Of a DNA stretch of 64,000 bases, positions 48,974-60,726 are shown one piece after another. Position numbers and translations under genes: made by a program. Source of the stretch: Acanthochlamys bracteata (lineage: Eukaryota; Streptophyta; Magnoliopsida; Pandanales; Velloziaceae); the NCBI GenBank assembly GCA_019914995.1, contig CM034143.1, positions 4,937,501 through 5,001,500 on the forward strand, given 5' to 3'. Numbering within the stretch: position 1 is the stretch's first letter; each line of letters opens with the position of its first letter. The notes below the pieces were generated by a model. The model was not told the DNA's origin. It was given only the letters and a program-made list of their open reading frames with translations, and searched no databases.

Positions 48974-49191
48974 ATTATTCATATATATAATTATTCATCA
49001 CAAGTATAACGGAGAGATCTATAGTATAGAAATGTTTTAATACAACATTTCGAGAGCGATGGAACTGCATTGATTCATTACTTGATTGATGCTTTTTCTT
49101 CTACTCTTTGCTCGAATTTTTCTGTTCTTTCTTTTCTTTCTGTTCTCGCGTGATGTAATCAGTGAGGGAATTAAGGATTGGTCTTATTTCG

Positions 49192-49197
49192 AATAAA
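49192..49197 (+). promoter_or_regulatory. Polyadenylation signal of the arabinogalactan peptide gene
   Basis: AATAAA 219 bp after the stop codon, preceded by T/G-rich sequence as is usual for plant far-upstream elements. Confidence 0.6.
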
Positions 49198-49529
49198 GGT
49201 ATTAAATTATCCATGTTATTGTGCTCGTTTACTTGATGTGCATATGCAGTAAATATGCCTTTCTCTTACGCTACATTTTTTTTAAGTTACACAAATTTAT
49301 GTCAAATAAATATGAAATTATTTTATCATTCAGATCCATGTAAACATAAACTTTAATTTGTCGCTGCAATAATCTTTTAATAATATTATATTTTTATCTT
49401 TAATACTATTGTTAGAAATTTATGAATGTAGAATAATAAGATTTTCATATTCGATCGGAATACACTAGAGATTTTTAGAATAGTTAGAGGAGGCTTAAAA
49501 GTGATTTTGAAATAAAACTTTTTTATAAT

Positions 49530-49680
49530 TAGAGATACAAATATGGGCGGACCAAACCGACTCAATCCGGGCCAAATAAAGCAGTCGGGCTGGACTGGTC
49601 TGGCCTTTCTTTTACTTTCGTGCAGGACTAGTTCGGTCTAGATACATTTCACTTGATCTGATCTGATCTATTTATCTATT
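49530..49680. repeat. Possible hAT-family left end
   Basis: TAGAGATACAAATATGGGCG followed by GACCAAACCGACTCAATCCGG resembles the left terminus of the hAT element at 56999. No matching right end was found, so it may be a truncated copy. Confidence 0.45.
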
Positions 49681-52195
49681 TTATTTTTAATTTTATATAA
49701 TAAATTAATAATAAAATTTAAAAAATAATTTTTAAAAAATATTATTATAATAAAAGTAAATAATAAATATTTTTTATTATAAAATAATTTTTTATTTTAT
49801 GTTGATTTGGTCAACTATTAAATATTGACCAAATCAATTGTCAAAATTGATCGATGAATATTAACCAGATCAATGTGTATTTATAAAATATCTATTAAAA
49901 AATATAAAATTAAAAATTAAAAAGCAATGCCAAATTTATAGAATATCTATTATAAAATATCTCTGTTAATATGAGCGCGACTAGGCATGTTTTACTAATA
50001 TTTATAACTCAATTTTTCTGTTATAAACTTTGTTTCCGATTTCACAATAGTTACTCAACTCAAATTTTTTTCTCAAAAATTTTTACTTTTAAAATTTAAA
50101 TTTTAACTAATAAAAAACTTCTTCATTTCCAAATTATTTTTAAAATAAAATAAAAATAAAAACCAAACGCACTTTCGATCTTCTCTTATTGAGTAATTAA
50201 ATAAATTTTAAAATAGTACTTAAATATATTAAATAAATTACAAATTAATTTTTAATAAAATAAAATTTAATGTAAAAATAAAAATAAAATTTGATATAAT
50301 AATTAGAAATAAAATAAACAAAATTTAATATTAAAAAAAGTAAACTTTTTTGTAATTACAATATACCCTAAAAGAGGAGTGCATGGGGAATGTCTATATA
50401 TCCCCCTTTAAAATGTTTATAGATAACATATAAATTAAAGAAAATGATTTACTATATACTTAGTACGTATTTTTGAAATAAATTTACTTTTTTAAAAAGT
50501 TTTAAAAATAAATAAAAAATGAATAATATTAAATAAAAAAATATTTTTATTAATTTTATGTTTTAAAAGTGAATTTTAAAATTAATTAATTAATTAATTA
50601 TTTATTTATTTAATATTAAAAATTAAAAAAAAATTTTGATTCATTGATAAACAAGTCCTTAAAAGAGGGTATAACAGGTATTTACGTAAACAATTAAGCC
50701 ATTCTCTACTCTTCCCACACTGGTTCCACACTTCCACTACGCATATTTGCAAAAACAGACTACTAAAAGTTCTTTTGGTTCCATAAAATTCAAACTTCGC
50801 AGTATAACACCTAATGTACCGTAGCATTACTCATAAAATAAATCCAGTTAACAGAAAAGCACTAAGCTCCGGTTTTAATGCACAGAGGTTTTTTTTTTCT
50901 GATTTTGACTTTTAATCATTTTATATATTTTAATTATAACTCTAATTTTTTTTATCCAATTCTATTTTAGTAGAACTTAATTTTAATTTTAATTTATTTA
51001 TTTTAATTATCATTTTTAAAATTTATTTTTATTGAATTTTATTTTTTGACGAATTTTATCTTTATAAAATTTAGTTTTATAAAACTTACTTTAACACAAT
51101 TAAAATATATCTTAAAAAAATCTCATGCAAATAATTCATATAATATATTTTAAGTATATGGCTTCAGGCATAGTGTTAATTGTTTGACATCACTGTGCAC
51201 GGAAGCTAAGATTCTTTAAGAAGTTGGTTTTGGTACTTGCTTACCTGTGAAGGTTGAGGACTTTCCAACCTGTGTTAGGCAAACCACTTCCCTAAACACT
51301 TAATGAAGTGTTCCTTTGAATTTTTTTTTTATTTCTTTAAAAATAAACATATTTTTCTTAATTTAAAAAAAGATTATATATAAAATTATTTTATAAGATA
51401 TATTTTATATTTTTAAACTTTAAAAAAAAACTTCTATAATAATGTAATAAATTTTTGACAAACAAAAAGTTAAAATGGAACGAAGAAGCACTCTCCAATG
51501 GACACACACTACCGAATTGCTGCTGGCTTTGACAAACTAGGAAAAGCTAAAAGACAGGCTAGCACACAAAATAAGGCCCTTCTACCTGGACACAATGATT
51601 AGTCGTGATTATGTTAATAATGCAACAAAATCTTTCACGATATGAACTAAAATGAATTGAAACCACTGCGGCACCAACTCCATTATCCAGAGTTGAAGAA
51701 TGGCAACTAAGAGCATAGCAAAATTGCAGATAGAGTACAGTTCTTCATGGCAACCAACATATATCATCATATAGACCATCTAAAACTGAAGGTTGCAAGC
51801 AAACAGAATAACCTCATGGTCCTATCTGGAAGCCATGCAACAACAACCAATGCATTTGGTAGATGTCTACTCAATATTACACTACTGAACACACAACATG
51901 CTAGAAAGAACATTGTTCGTGCTTCACGGGCTTATATAGCGTATAACAGGCAACCTGGCAACCCATTGATTAACAAAGACATACTAGAAACCATGTTCCT
52001 TTAAAGCAGCACAAACTTGCACACCATAACTGACAAGTGGACCATCTCCACTAATAGTTCTTGAGGCTGCATAGTGTCATGCCTCCAAACATTTATAGCA
52101 GTAAACTATCTAGAAGACAAAGCAGCCAACATGAAAGGGAAGGCACAGATGTAAGCGTGACTCTTCAACCAGCACTCTTGCTCTCATTTCCATTA
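49681..52195. other. Intergenic plus 3' flank of the SAP gene
   Basis: A/T-rich repeats up to about 51470. The part from about 51480 to 52195 is less A/T-rich and probably includes the 3' UTR of the minus-strand SAP gene. Open frames at 51747-52004 and 52061-52321 are not supported. Confidence 0.45.
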
Positions 52196-52714
52196 CTATA
52201 TCTTGTCAAGCTTTTCAGCCTTCACGATTGGGTTTGCTTTAGCAATTGCATCCCTAGCTGCTGTCCTATAATCAAACGGGCAATTGTGCTTGTCGGAGTA
52301 GCGATGCATAGAGCAGAATAGGTTGCCGCATCGGCAGTTGAAACCCGTAAGACCAACACGCTTCTTGCAGGTGCCGCACCGATTCGGACCTTCTTTTGGT
52401 TTTGCCTCACCACCCTCATTTGAAACAGAAGCATCACATGGCTCTGCAGAAACCGTCTTTGGCTCGACTGGAACAGCAGCAGCATCCACTTTAATACTAG
52501 CAACATAATCTGGTTCCACGTTGCTGCTGCCACCACCGTTAACAATGCTGTCATATGAGGATGCTGCAAGCTTGGCCTGCTCCTGTTTAAGAACATAATC
52601 CTTGTGGCACTTGGAGCACATGTTCATAGTGGCAGGGCTCCCAAAGAAACCACAGTTGTTAACGCAAAGAATTGGGCCCTCCGGAGCTTGGCATCCAGTC
52701 TCCTTGCTATCCAT
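52196..52714 (-). CDS. A20/AN1 zinc-finger stress-associated protein (SAP)
   Basis: A 172-residue, intronless coding region. Residues 14-40 form an A20 finger (C17-x3-C21-x11-C33-x2-C36) of the type that binds ubiquitin and can act as an E3 ligase in this family. Residues 113-145 form an AN1 finger (C113, C116, C127, C129, C134, H137, H143, C145). The linker is Ser/Val/Glu-rich, and the tail [20 protein letters not shown] is typical of the plant SAP group with one A20 and one AN1 domain, close to rice SAP8. These cytosolic/nuclear proteins are induced by abiotic stress. A splice acceptor at 52728-52729 upstream of the ATG and a donor at 54178-54179 define a long leader intron. Confidence 0.95.
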   Translation of the reverse strand: MDSKETGCQAPEGPILCVNNCGFFGSPATMNMCSKCHKDYVLKQEQAKLAASSYDSIVNGGGSSNVEPDYVASIKVDAAAVPVEPKTVSAEPCDASVSNEGGEAKPKEGPNRCGTCKKRVGLTGFNCRCGNLFCSMHRYSDKHNCPFDYRTAARDAIAKANPIVKAEKLDKI

Positions 52715-52727
52715 AATTTATAGTGAC

Positions 52728-54179
52728 CTGAAACACCAAAGATTTGAACTCAAATAAACAAAAAATTTTAAAAAAATAGAGGAAAGAAATCACAATTAAA
52801 GGAACAGGAAACCATAATAAACAACAAACCAACATTTCATGCAATTCATAAAATATTAAACAGCGATGACAAAGTCGCAAGTGCTAGATGCAAGTGGTAA
52901 ACAAGACAATCAAATTCATGATATCAAGTGTTAGCAAGAGATCAACATTTTAAATGCACAGGAATAGAAGTGAAACCATTATAACTAATGCTTTTCTATA
53001 GTTTGGAACACAAACTCATGATAACATTCAAGGGTTTAACAAACTGTAGGCCAAAGCATCACATGGGAGGAAAACAATTAGGATGAAAAGGCACACAACT
53101 ATCAGAAATGTCCAGAAAGGTAGAAACGTTTACAAAATCATATTATTATTCTTCAATAGATATCCAGAGCCGCCGCCTACAGGCCAAACTGACCTACGGA
53201 ACAGCAATAAACCACTTGCCCGATAAGTCAGATACACATTGGAGAACACATACTTCCTTTCACTTAGAAAAAACAACCTCTACGGAAAGGAACAAGGATA
53301 CACTACCCTCAAAGTAAGAAAATGACCAACTTCAAGGCAAATATTGACATGCGATACCGGTATGAAACCCTCTTTCCTTGGCAGATTAGTTTGCAGCATT
53401 TGGGAGGGAAAGAACACATAAATCCAACCAAATAACTAAGCAATTTATAAAACTCAGCCATACACAACGTAGCTGACTAATTCTATTTATAACAGACCAC
53501 ATACAACAGAATCATAGATGACCTTCAATAATTGTGTATATTCAAAGGGGCAGCTTACAAATATTTGGTGACCATAGACGGTCTATTCCAGTAACCAGTC
53601 AAACAAAAAACATCCTAATTATGGGGAAGGACTGCAATTAAACAGACATCCAAAAAAGGTAAATTATAAAAGTGCTACAATCTTACAATAAGGGCACAGG
53701 CAACTACTAAGAACCTCATTTTCCGTCAAAGAAATTCCATCATAAACATGGCCCCAAGCAGAATCACGACAGAAAAAAGAAAATAACTCTTGGAAACAAA
53801 CCCAGAATTCTCCTTCAACAAACAAGAAATTCAACCAAAAGACAGTGCTAATTAGGAAACACCTTTCCAACATCATCCAGGAACCAACTACCAACGAATC
53901 ACAAAATCCAAAGAATAAAAAGTAAAAATCCAAAAATTTCAATATAAAGCATGATTATCTACCATAGACTAACAGATTTCTTAACCAAACACAAGATTAA
54001 AAAAAAAACCAAAAATCAAAACAATCAAGACCGACAAACATCAAAACCTGAGCTAAAACAAGAAGCTCACCCAACAAATCATCAAAAATCAAAGCGCCCG
54101 TAGATAATACCAACCAAAGCGACAACAACATAAACGAATAAGAGATCAAAACTATAAAAGAACGAAAAAGAAAACTCAC
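52728..54179 (-). other. 5' UTR intron of the SAP gene
   Basis: On the minus strand the leader reads ATCAG|GTGAGTTTT at 54180/54179 and TTTGGTGTTTCAG|GTCACT at 52728/52727, giving a 1452-nt intron that ends 12 bp before the ATG. The upstream leader exon is about 54180-54247, preceded by another possible acceptor (TTCTGCAG) and a C/T-rich start region to about 54400. Leader introns of this kind are common in plant SAP genes and often raise expression. Confidence 0.7.
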
Positions 54180-54649
54180 CTGATCGACGGCTGCGTATGT
54201 CTTCAATTGGGCCGAACGACCGGGTCCTCGTCGAGCCGCGACGATCCCTGCAGAAGAACAATAAAATAAATTCCACGTCTAGTTACAACCGAATTAGAGA
54301 AATTGAGAGAGAGATTGAGGGGAGAGACACCCTAACCCTAACGAATCGGTGAGGCGAGGTAGCGTGGCGTGGCGGTGCGGTGCGTGTTTTGGCTGGCAGA
54401 GAAAGAAAGGTCGTGGGTATCGAGGGGAGTAGGGAAATAGAAGGGAGAGGGATTTCTTTGATGAGATAATTAAAAAGAAAAGAAGATAAAGAAATATCTT
54501 TTAATTAAATAATTCATTAAATTGAAGCAAGAGTCTGTACTTGTGTTTCCATATTTGGGCTTGAACTTTATAAAAATTATTATAAAGGTAAAAGTAACAG
54601 ATAAGCAGTGAGATGGCAACATGCACTACACGCTTGTCTTAAAGCCGCG

Positions 54650-54748
54650 GAGAGATGTAAACATGGGTCAAGCCGAACGAACCGGTCCGAAGCTCGATCA
54701 GTTAATTCGGTTATCGGCTCGTCTAATTTGTCCATTTTTGCACTTATA
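54650..54748. mobile_element. 99-bp non-autonomous hAT MITE
   Basis: The left end GAGAGATGTAAACATGGGTC and the inverse right end (minus strand TATAAGTGCAAAAATGGAC) match the termini of the 3.1-kb hAT element at 56999-60085. It is flanked by AAGCCGCG (54642-54649) and AAGTCGCG (54749-54756), an 8-bp target duplication with 7 of 8 bases identical, the length typical of hAT elements. It lies in the upstream region of the SAP gene. Confidence 0.8.
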
Positions 54749-55201
54749 AAGTCGCGTGGGATTACATATACAAACATTTCAAAAACTTTTTTTTATTTTA
54801 TATATATATAAATATTTTATCTATATTTAATTTTATTATTTTAAATTTAAAAAATAGAATTTATATTAAAATAAAAATATTCTTATAAGTATTTAAGAAA
54901 AATATTCTTAAATGCCCCCTAGAACCAATATGGCCCAACTTATGTTTTGCATAGTTATGGACATTTGTGTTTTACTTTCCGCTATTTCTTTTGCCAAAAC
55001 AATTTTTCTCCAGGCATAAATGAGCAATGTCTTTTCCATGCTATTAAGTGATTTCTAATTTATAATTACTTATGTAATAAAAACTGTATAACATTATATT
55101 AAATTAGAATTATATTATTTCAATTTTTTTGAAATAATTCAATTTTGTATAATTACTAATATATATTCATACATTATATTAATTATATGTGCAATACATA
55201 T

Positions 55202-55295
55202 AACAAGCCGATAACCAATATATTATTATTATTCAAATTTATCTTTAGGAATATAAGTGTAATATATAGAACAAGCCGATAACCAATATATTATT
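55202..55295. repeat. Short tandem duplication (68-bp period)
   Basis: The phrase AACAAGCCGATAACCAATAT and its next six bases occur identically at 55202-55227 and 55270-55295, each preceded by a similar GTG(C/T)AATA phrase. Confidence 0.8.
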
Positions 55296-55564
55296 GGTTG
55301 TTTAAAAATTTTATAAAAATTAAGATAATATAGAGTATGTTTAATATTTATTTCTCCAGATTTTTAAGTTACATTATTTTATATTTTTAATTATTACTTC
55401 AAATTTAATTCTATTTCATACTAAACTTTATTTCTATCAAAATTTAATTTCAATTTTACTTCACCTATTTCATTTATCACTATAAATTTTATTTTCACTA
55501 AAATTATTATTTATCAATTTTTATTTTTAGGAAACTTGCTTAAATAAAACTTAATTCTATATTT

Positions 55565-55720
55565 GGCAGACCAGAGTCGAACCGTTCGAGTTGACTCAAA
55601 AATCGTCGATCCTATCGGTAAAAAAGTTGAATATGTAGTTGATCCGCCACGACTCGATTTGATCCGAACGGGTTTGAGTTTGACACGATGACCCACTCGC
55701 CCAGATCGATCGAGCCATTA
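55565..55720. repeat. Truncated copy of the 60727 repeat
   Basis: GGCAGACCAGAGTCGAACCG and the following TTGACTCAAAAATCG..CTATCGGTAAA..GTAGTTGATCCG align with 60727-60860 (GTCAGACCCGGACCGAACCG ... GTAATTGACCCG). No opposite terminus nearby. Confidence 0.6.
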
Positions 55721-56477
55721 AAATAAAAAAATAAATTTACTTTGTTTATTTTTATTTATGCTAGAAAGACGCAAGAAAAATTCACATTTTTGCTCTAGGT
55801 TTCTTCTCCGATCGGTTTATAGCGTCCGACATGGTTGTCTCGCCTTTTTTCATTCGATTCTCTCTTATGTGATATTAGTGTCCGACTTCATTTTCTTCTC
55901 TCCGTTCAATCAACTCCATCTTCACCTCTTGCTTTCGATCTCGAGAACCCATCGAAACTAACAAGTCAGTCACTCACCGACGTTGAGCTCACCAATCGGA
56001 TCAATCATATCTTCAATGTCTCGTGCGATTTTGGTAACCGATTGCTCGATCGCAAATTTCGATAATCGATTCAAACCTTTCGGTTTAGTTGGATGAATTG
56101 ATGAATTTGCCACCGCCACTGAGTGTAGGCGATCATTACTCTTTTGCAGCAGTAGAGGAACCTTCCGTTGCAACAGTAGAGAAAGCCACGCATCAAGCAG
56201 TAGTAGCTATTTCTGTTGATCATTTAAATTTAAATTTTTAATGATGAGTATTTCAAAAAGTAAATTTATATTTAAATTTAATTTGTGTTTATTTGTTGAT
56301 TAAAATGAGATTAAAAAGAAGGTTTTAGCTATAAATTTTAAATTTCGAAAATTTTTTGACAAAAAATTAAGACTTAACTTATTTTAGTTTGAAAATAAAT
56401 TTGAAGTAAAAAAAATTCTAAAATGAAAATAGTGAATTCAAATTCTAGATAAACACGCCCTTTAGAGCGGATCGAGG
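55721..56477. other. Intergenic, nothing recognised
   Basis: A less A/T-rich piece (55790-56200) with several short open frames but no recognisable protein family, followed by an A/T-rich stretch ending in AAACACGCCCTTTAG that resembles a MITE end. Confidence 0.4.
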
Positions 56478-56870
56478 ATGGCCACCGAAGCAAGAGAAGT
56501 AGTATGCAACAAGAGATCGGCAAGTGTCCATGGTAGAAAGAAGGAACCACAAGCTTTGTTATCGATATTTTGGAACTTTTTCAATTGTCGAAGTAATTGG
56601 TCAGTTGATTGTCATCTTAGCCTACCAATGATGACGAAAATTCATCTAGTGTTCCAAGTGTCACGACTCAAGGACGAGCGCCTCGTACCTCATGAAGTCT
56701 TTGATTAGGCCGCTGAGCCCCTACCCTTACCCGACCTTGATGATGATGCCGAGTTTCAAGTGGTAGGGAATGATGCAAATAAGATAGGCGGAATAGAGGA
56801 AGAGGTAGCAAAGAAGACAGAGGAGACAAAGGGGAGACTTCCTCGTTGAAGCTAGAGGAGAAGGAGCAGT
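56478..56870 (+). pseudogene. Gypsy polyprotein C-terminal remnant
   Basis: Within the frame 56478-56708 the phrase HLSLPMMTKIHLVFQVSRLK matches the end of plant Ty3/gypsy integrases (the LP..IHPVFHVSxLK motif before the chromodomain). After a stop the frame remains acidic (EPLPLPDLDDDAEF..). A purine-rich run near 56853-56869, followed by TTGTAAGGCTTGCC, could be a polypurine tract and the start of a 3' LTR. The rest of the polyprotein is not seen upstream. Confidence 0.6.
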
Positions 56871-56998
56871 TGTAAGGCTTGCCTGGGTTGTATGCGCTTG
56901 TAAGGCTTGTCCAGGCGCTGGTCAGGACACCATTTAAATGGTGTTCTAGATACCTAAAAATTACCGAATAATTATTTGATAAGTGATCCGGTAACGAC

Positions 56999-59900
56999 TA
57001 GAGATGAAAAAGTAGGTCGAGCCAAACGAATCGGCCCGCGGCCTTGGTTTTAGCCCGCTCGGGCCGGCCAAGCCCGCTCCTACTGATAGTATCGATTTTG
57101 TTGACTGGTCAATGTTGATTTTCACCTGACCCACGCCGACCGTTGACTAGATAAATTTTTTTTATAAAAAAAGCTAACGGTCATGCTACGTCAGCATAAT
57201 TTTTGGCAAGCTGGCAGTGGCATCTAAGGGTGTGTTACTGTTAATTGTCAAGATGCCATCACCAACAAGAATAAATACACCGTTTTACGCAATTTTTTTA
57301 TTTAATTCACTATATTATCTATAAATACATCCTATCTTTATTTATTTTTCACACAACTTTCTCCATTTTATTTTTATTCTACTCAAACTCATACAAATTT
57401 GTAAAAGTATTTTTTTTACTTTATTTCTTAAATTCATATTTCTATAATATTAAAAACATTTTAGTTGTTATTCCAAATGCCCAAATATTTGTGCCATTAA
57501 TCTTAATATTGATGATATGGCATGGACAATCAAAATTTGAATTAGATAGATGTTACCCGTATGTAGGAAGGAGATGAAGTTCCTTTAATACAAAGAAAAA
57601 TTTTCGTCAAAGATGCAATGAAAGTCCTCCAATTCTAAGTGTTGGAAATAGTTCGGCTTCAGCATCGACATCAGCAACAATAAAACGTTTATAAAGTCAT
57701 AACTTATGAAGTCTGAAATTATTTCACCGTCGAATATACAGTGCAAAGGATAGTACTAAACTAAAAATGAGATGAATTACTTAACTTGAAATATAGCGGA
57801 CAACTATTCTTTAATGAAACGGGCTAGCTGTTTTGAAATAAAGCGGGCTATTTTGTCCTGAAATAAAGCAGACCATGAAGGTCCTGAATATATATGGATA
57901 ATAATTTAGATTTAGAACACATCTTAGACCGATCCGGCCCAACCAGCTCTGGTACCATGTGATGAATTTAGAATTTTTCTCAAAAAATCAATTAGCAACG
58001 AGAATAGTGAGCCCAAATCATTATAATCATCCCAGAACTATTGACAAGTAATGTGAAACTAAACTTTTCTTTAACATGGAGAAATATAAGTTTTGAAAAA
58101 TAACTTCTAACTGATAATCCTAATGCAGGAACACAATATTTAATATGCTTCCAAAAAGAATATGCTTTAAAACAAATCAGAAAGGAACCTTTACAAACTC
58201 AATTTCAATTCAATACGGATGGTTCGGTAAATAATTGATTTTATGATCTAATATAGTTAGAGAGTCTCTTACCTGTATTATTTGTGCTATAGATTTACTT
58301 ATTAATTTTGGTGAGTCATACTTTTATGAAGAGCATATAAAATTAGTATATTATCCATAATTTTAAAAAGTTAATAGAATAACAATTAGAAACGATATTA
58401 TTACTTATTATAATAAAATACGTACTATATTAAAATCTGAATTAAGTTCATTAAAATTTTTTTTTGCATTAATATTTGATATTTGGAGCGTTAGAGCTAA
58501 ACAAAATTATTTAAGTGTTGTTGCACATTATTTAGATTCTCAATGGATTATGCAAAAAAAAATATTATTGGCTTTATACTTATTGATTCCACACATGATG
58601 CTAAAAATATTTCTTAATATATTATAAATATAGTCAAAGAACGGGGTAAAAGCAACCGCATTGTGTCCATCACACTGGATAATGCTTCGGCAAATACCAA
58701 ATCAATTCAATTTCTTGAGATGGAGCTAAGTTCATACATCGGAGAAATTTTACTACATCAACGTTGTGCTTGTCATATTATTAATTTGATCGTACAATTA
58801 GGTATGCAGCTGGTAGGTGAACAGTTTAATGATATTCATGTTGTATTTTTTTGGATTAGTAATTCAAAGCAACGTTTAGCTGAATTTAGGAGAGATTGCA
58901 TAGCATAACATCTAAAGCTTCGAAAGTTCAACTTTCATATGCCAGTAAGATAGAATTCTATTTATTTAATATTAAAAAATACTTTAGATTATAAAAATAT
59001 TTTTATGATTTTTTATAATACAAGAATGACTAACAACATATTTACTAAAACTCATTGGATTATTGCTTTTTTAAAAACTTGTATAATTTTTTAAAACTTT
59101 TTATGATGCTACTGTTTTATGATCTGATATTTATTGTCCTATTCTTTTATTAATTTTACATATAATTCTTAATATAGCTATTATGTAATAGATCGATTAC
59201 TTGGACCTATAGTTACAATAATGACTAGCAAATTAAAAAAATATTGGTATGATATTTCTCTTTTATATTGTTTTGTCTTTATATTAGATCCTAAATTTAA
59301 ATTTGTATGTTTTCTAATACTCTTACATATATTCATATGTATTTGGATTATTTCGATATTCAATTGTAAATTACTAACGCGGTAAGAAGCTGTACGAAAT
59401 TTATGATCTTTATGAAGTTAGGTTTAGTAATTTGCGGAATCAATAATAGCAAACGATAACGGCACAAACTCATTAAAGTAAGAAGAAAAAAAATAATCAA
59501 TTGGTTTTTTATCTCCATCAGGCCTGGCTCAATTTCAATATCATATTCAACTTTAAACAGCATGCAATCTTTTTTGGACTTGAACAATATTTTAAAAGAG
59601 ATACCATGATTGTAGAAGACGATAAAAATCCAAAAAGTTTTAATATTTTGAATTTATGAAAGACATATTTAACAAAATATCCAGTACTCTCTCAATTAGC
59701 ACGTGATATTTTGACTATTCCTGTTTCAGCGATGTTTTCAAAATCGACATTTAGTACAGCTGGAAGGATAATTGAAGAGCGGAGAACACAACTTACTAGT
59801 GAGATGGTTGAAATACTAAATTGTCTGAAAAATTAAGAACTTGCAGTCAAAAAAATGCAGCATACAACCCAAATTAAAATGTATAATTATTACATATTAC

Positions 59901-60085
59901 AAATTTATAATAAATTTTTTATATTTAATAATAATTTTTTATTTTAAAAATAAAAAAATAATAAATAGATAGGCCGAGTCGAATCTAAAAATTTATACTC
60001 GACCCGGGCTGAGCCAACCCGACCCAATCATCATCTTTGGCTTGGGCGGCCGAATGGGTCCAACTCGTCCGTTTTTGCATCTATA
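56999..60085 (+). mobile_element. 3.1-kb hAT-type DNA transposon (decayed)
   Basis: Left terminus TAGAGATGAAAAAGTAGGTC and right terminus ending GTCCGTTTTTGCATCTATA are inverse to each other. Flanks GTAACGAC (56991-56998) and GTAACACA (60086-60093) agree at the first five of eight bases, consistent with a degraded 8-bp hAT target duplication. The interior carries transposase fragments on the plus strand. A 99-bp relative is at 54650. The element lies inside what looks like the LTR of a gypsy remnant. Confidence 0.8.
58190..59836 (+). pseudogene. Decayed hAT transposase (RICESLEEPER/Ac-like)
   Basis: Recognisable pieces in order: IFDIWSVRAKQNYLSVVAHY at about 58475-58535 (start of the catalytic region), ITLDNASANTKSIQFLE at 58669-58719 with the conserved D-N-A-S-N phrase and the downstream QRCACHIINLIVQLGM, KYWYDISLLYCFVFILDPKF near 59240-59300, and the C-terminal dimerisation part YPVLSQLARDILTIPVS ... 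FSTAGRIIEERRTQL ending at TAA 59836. Many stops and frameshifts separate them, and the N-terminal BED finger is not recoverable. It cannot encode an active enzyme. Confidence 0.85.
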
Positions 60086-60345
60086 GTAACACATAGGTCA
60101 TTTAGATGCAACTTGGGCATTTGACCCGAGTTGGATAGTAGGACTTTTAATTTAATTGTACTCAGTTTTCCAAGTATGGGAGAGTTGATCTTGCAGTAGA
60201 ATTCTATTTGTAGTAGGAAACCCTATTGTAAACAGGGGAATAGGCACTAGCTTTTTTGGGAATCAAATTTACTTTTACAATATAGTTAGCTAAGCTTCCT
60301 TAGTTACTTATCTACCTAGAATCAAGGCATATCAACAACATCTAT
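60086..60345. other. Possible LTR remainder to the right of the hAT
   Basis: Sequence with LTR-like character (mixed composition, phrases such as CTATTTGTAGTAGGAAACCC). Together with 56870-56998 it could be one LTR split by the hAT insertion. No second LTR copy was found to test this. Confidence 0.35.
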
Positions 60346-60612
60346 GGCGTGTTTATTTTGCTTAAAGTGAGTTATCCGAATTGAGTTTATGAAAATGAGT
60401 TACTTAAAAGTGATTGTCTAAAATTAATTTAATTTTTATATTTATTTTTAATTAAAGTGAATTTAGAAGTTAAGTTTTTAGTTTTAAAATATGACTATCG
60501 GAAGTGGAGTTTGAAAATAAAAATTATAGTATAAAATAAACACAAAAACTCTTCGGAACTCAATTTTTGATAAGAAAAACTGAAAAATTTCAAGCTAAGT
60601 AAACATTCCTAT
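60346..60612. repeat. Short MITE related to the TAA family
   Basis: Left GGCGTGTTTATTTTGC and inverse right GCTAAGTAAACATTCC around phrases such as AAAGTGAGTTATCCGAATTG; TAT on both flanks may be a 3-bp duplication. Confidence 0.55.
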
Positions 60613-60726
60613 TTACAGACACCTTTGTAAAACTTTTTTTCCTATTATTTAAAAGTTTATCTTAAATAATGTTTTTCAAAGAAGCAGCTACAAGTTTTTA
60701 TGCAAACTTGTATAGTGAGCATTATT

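Noticed and set aside
52222..52596. A 124-codon minus-strand open frame inside the SAP gene.
   Set aside because: It is an alternative frame of the SAP coding region, whose A20 and AN1 cysteines are intact in the other frame.
55758..56173. Several overlapping short frames on both strands.
   Set aside because: No domain, no splice sites that join them, and no agreement on a frame.
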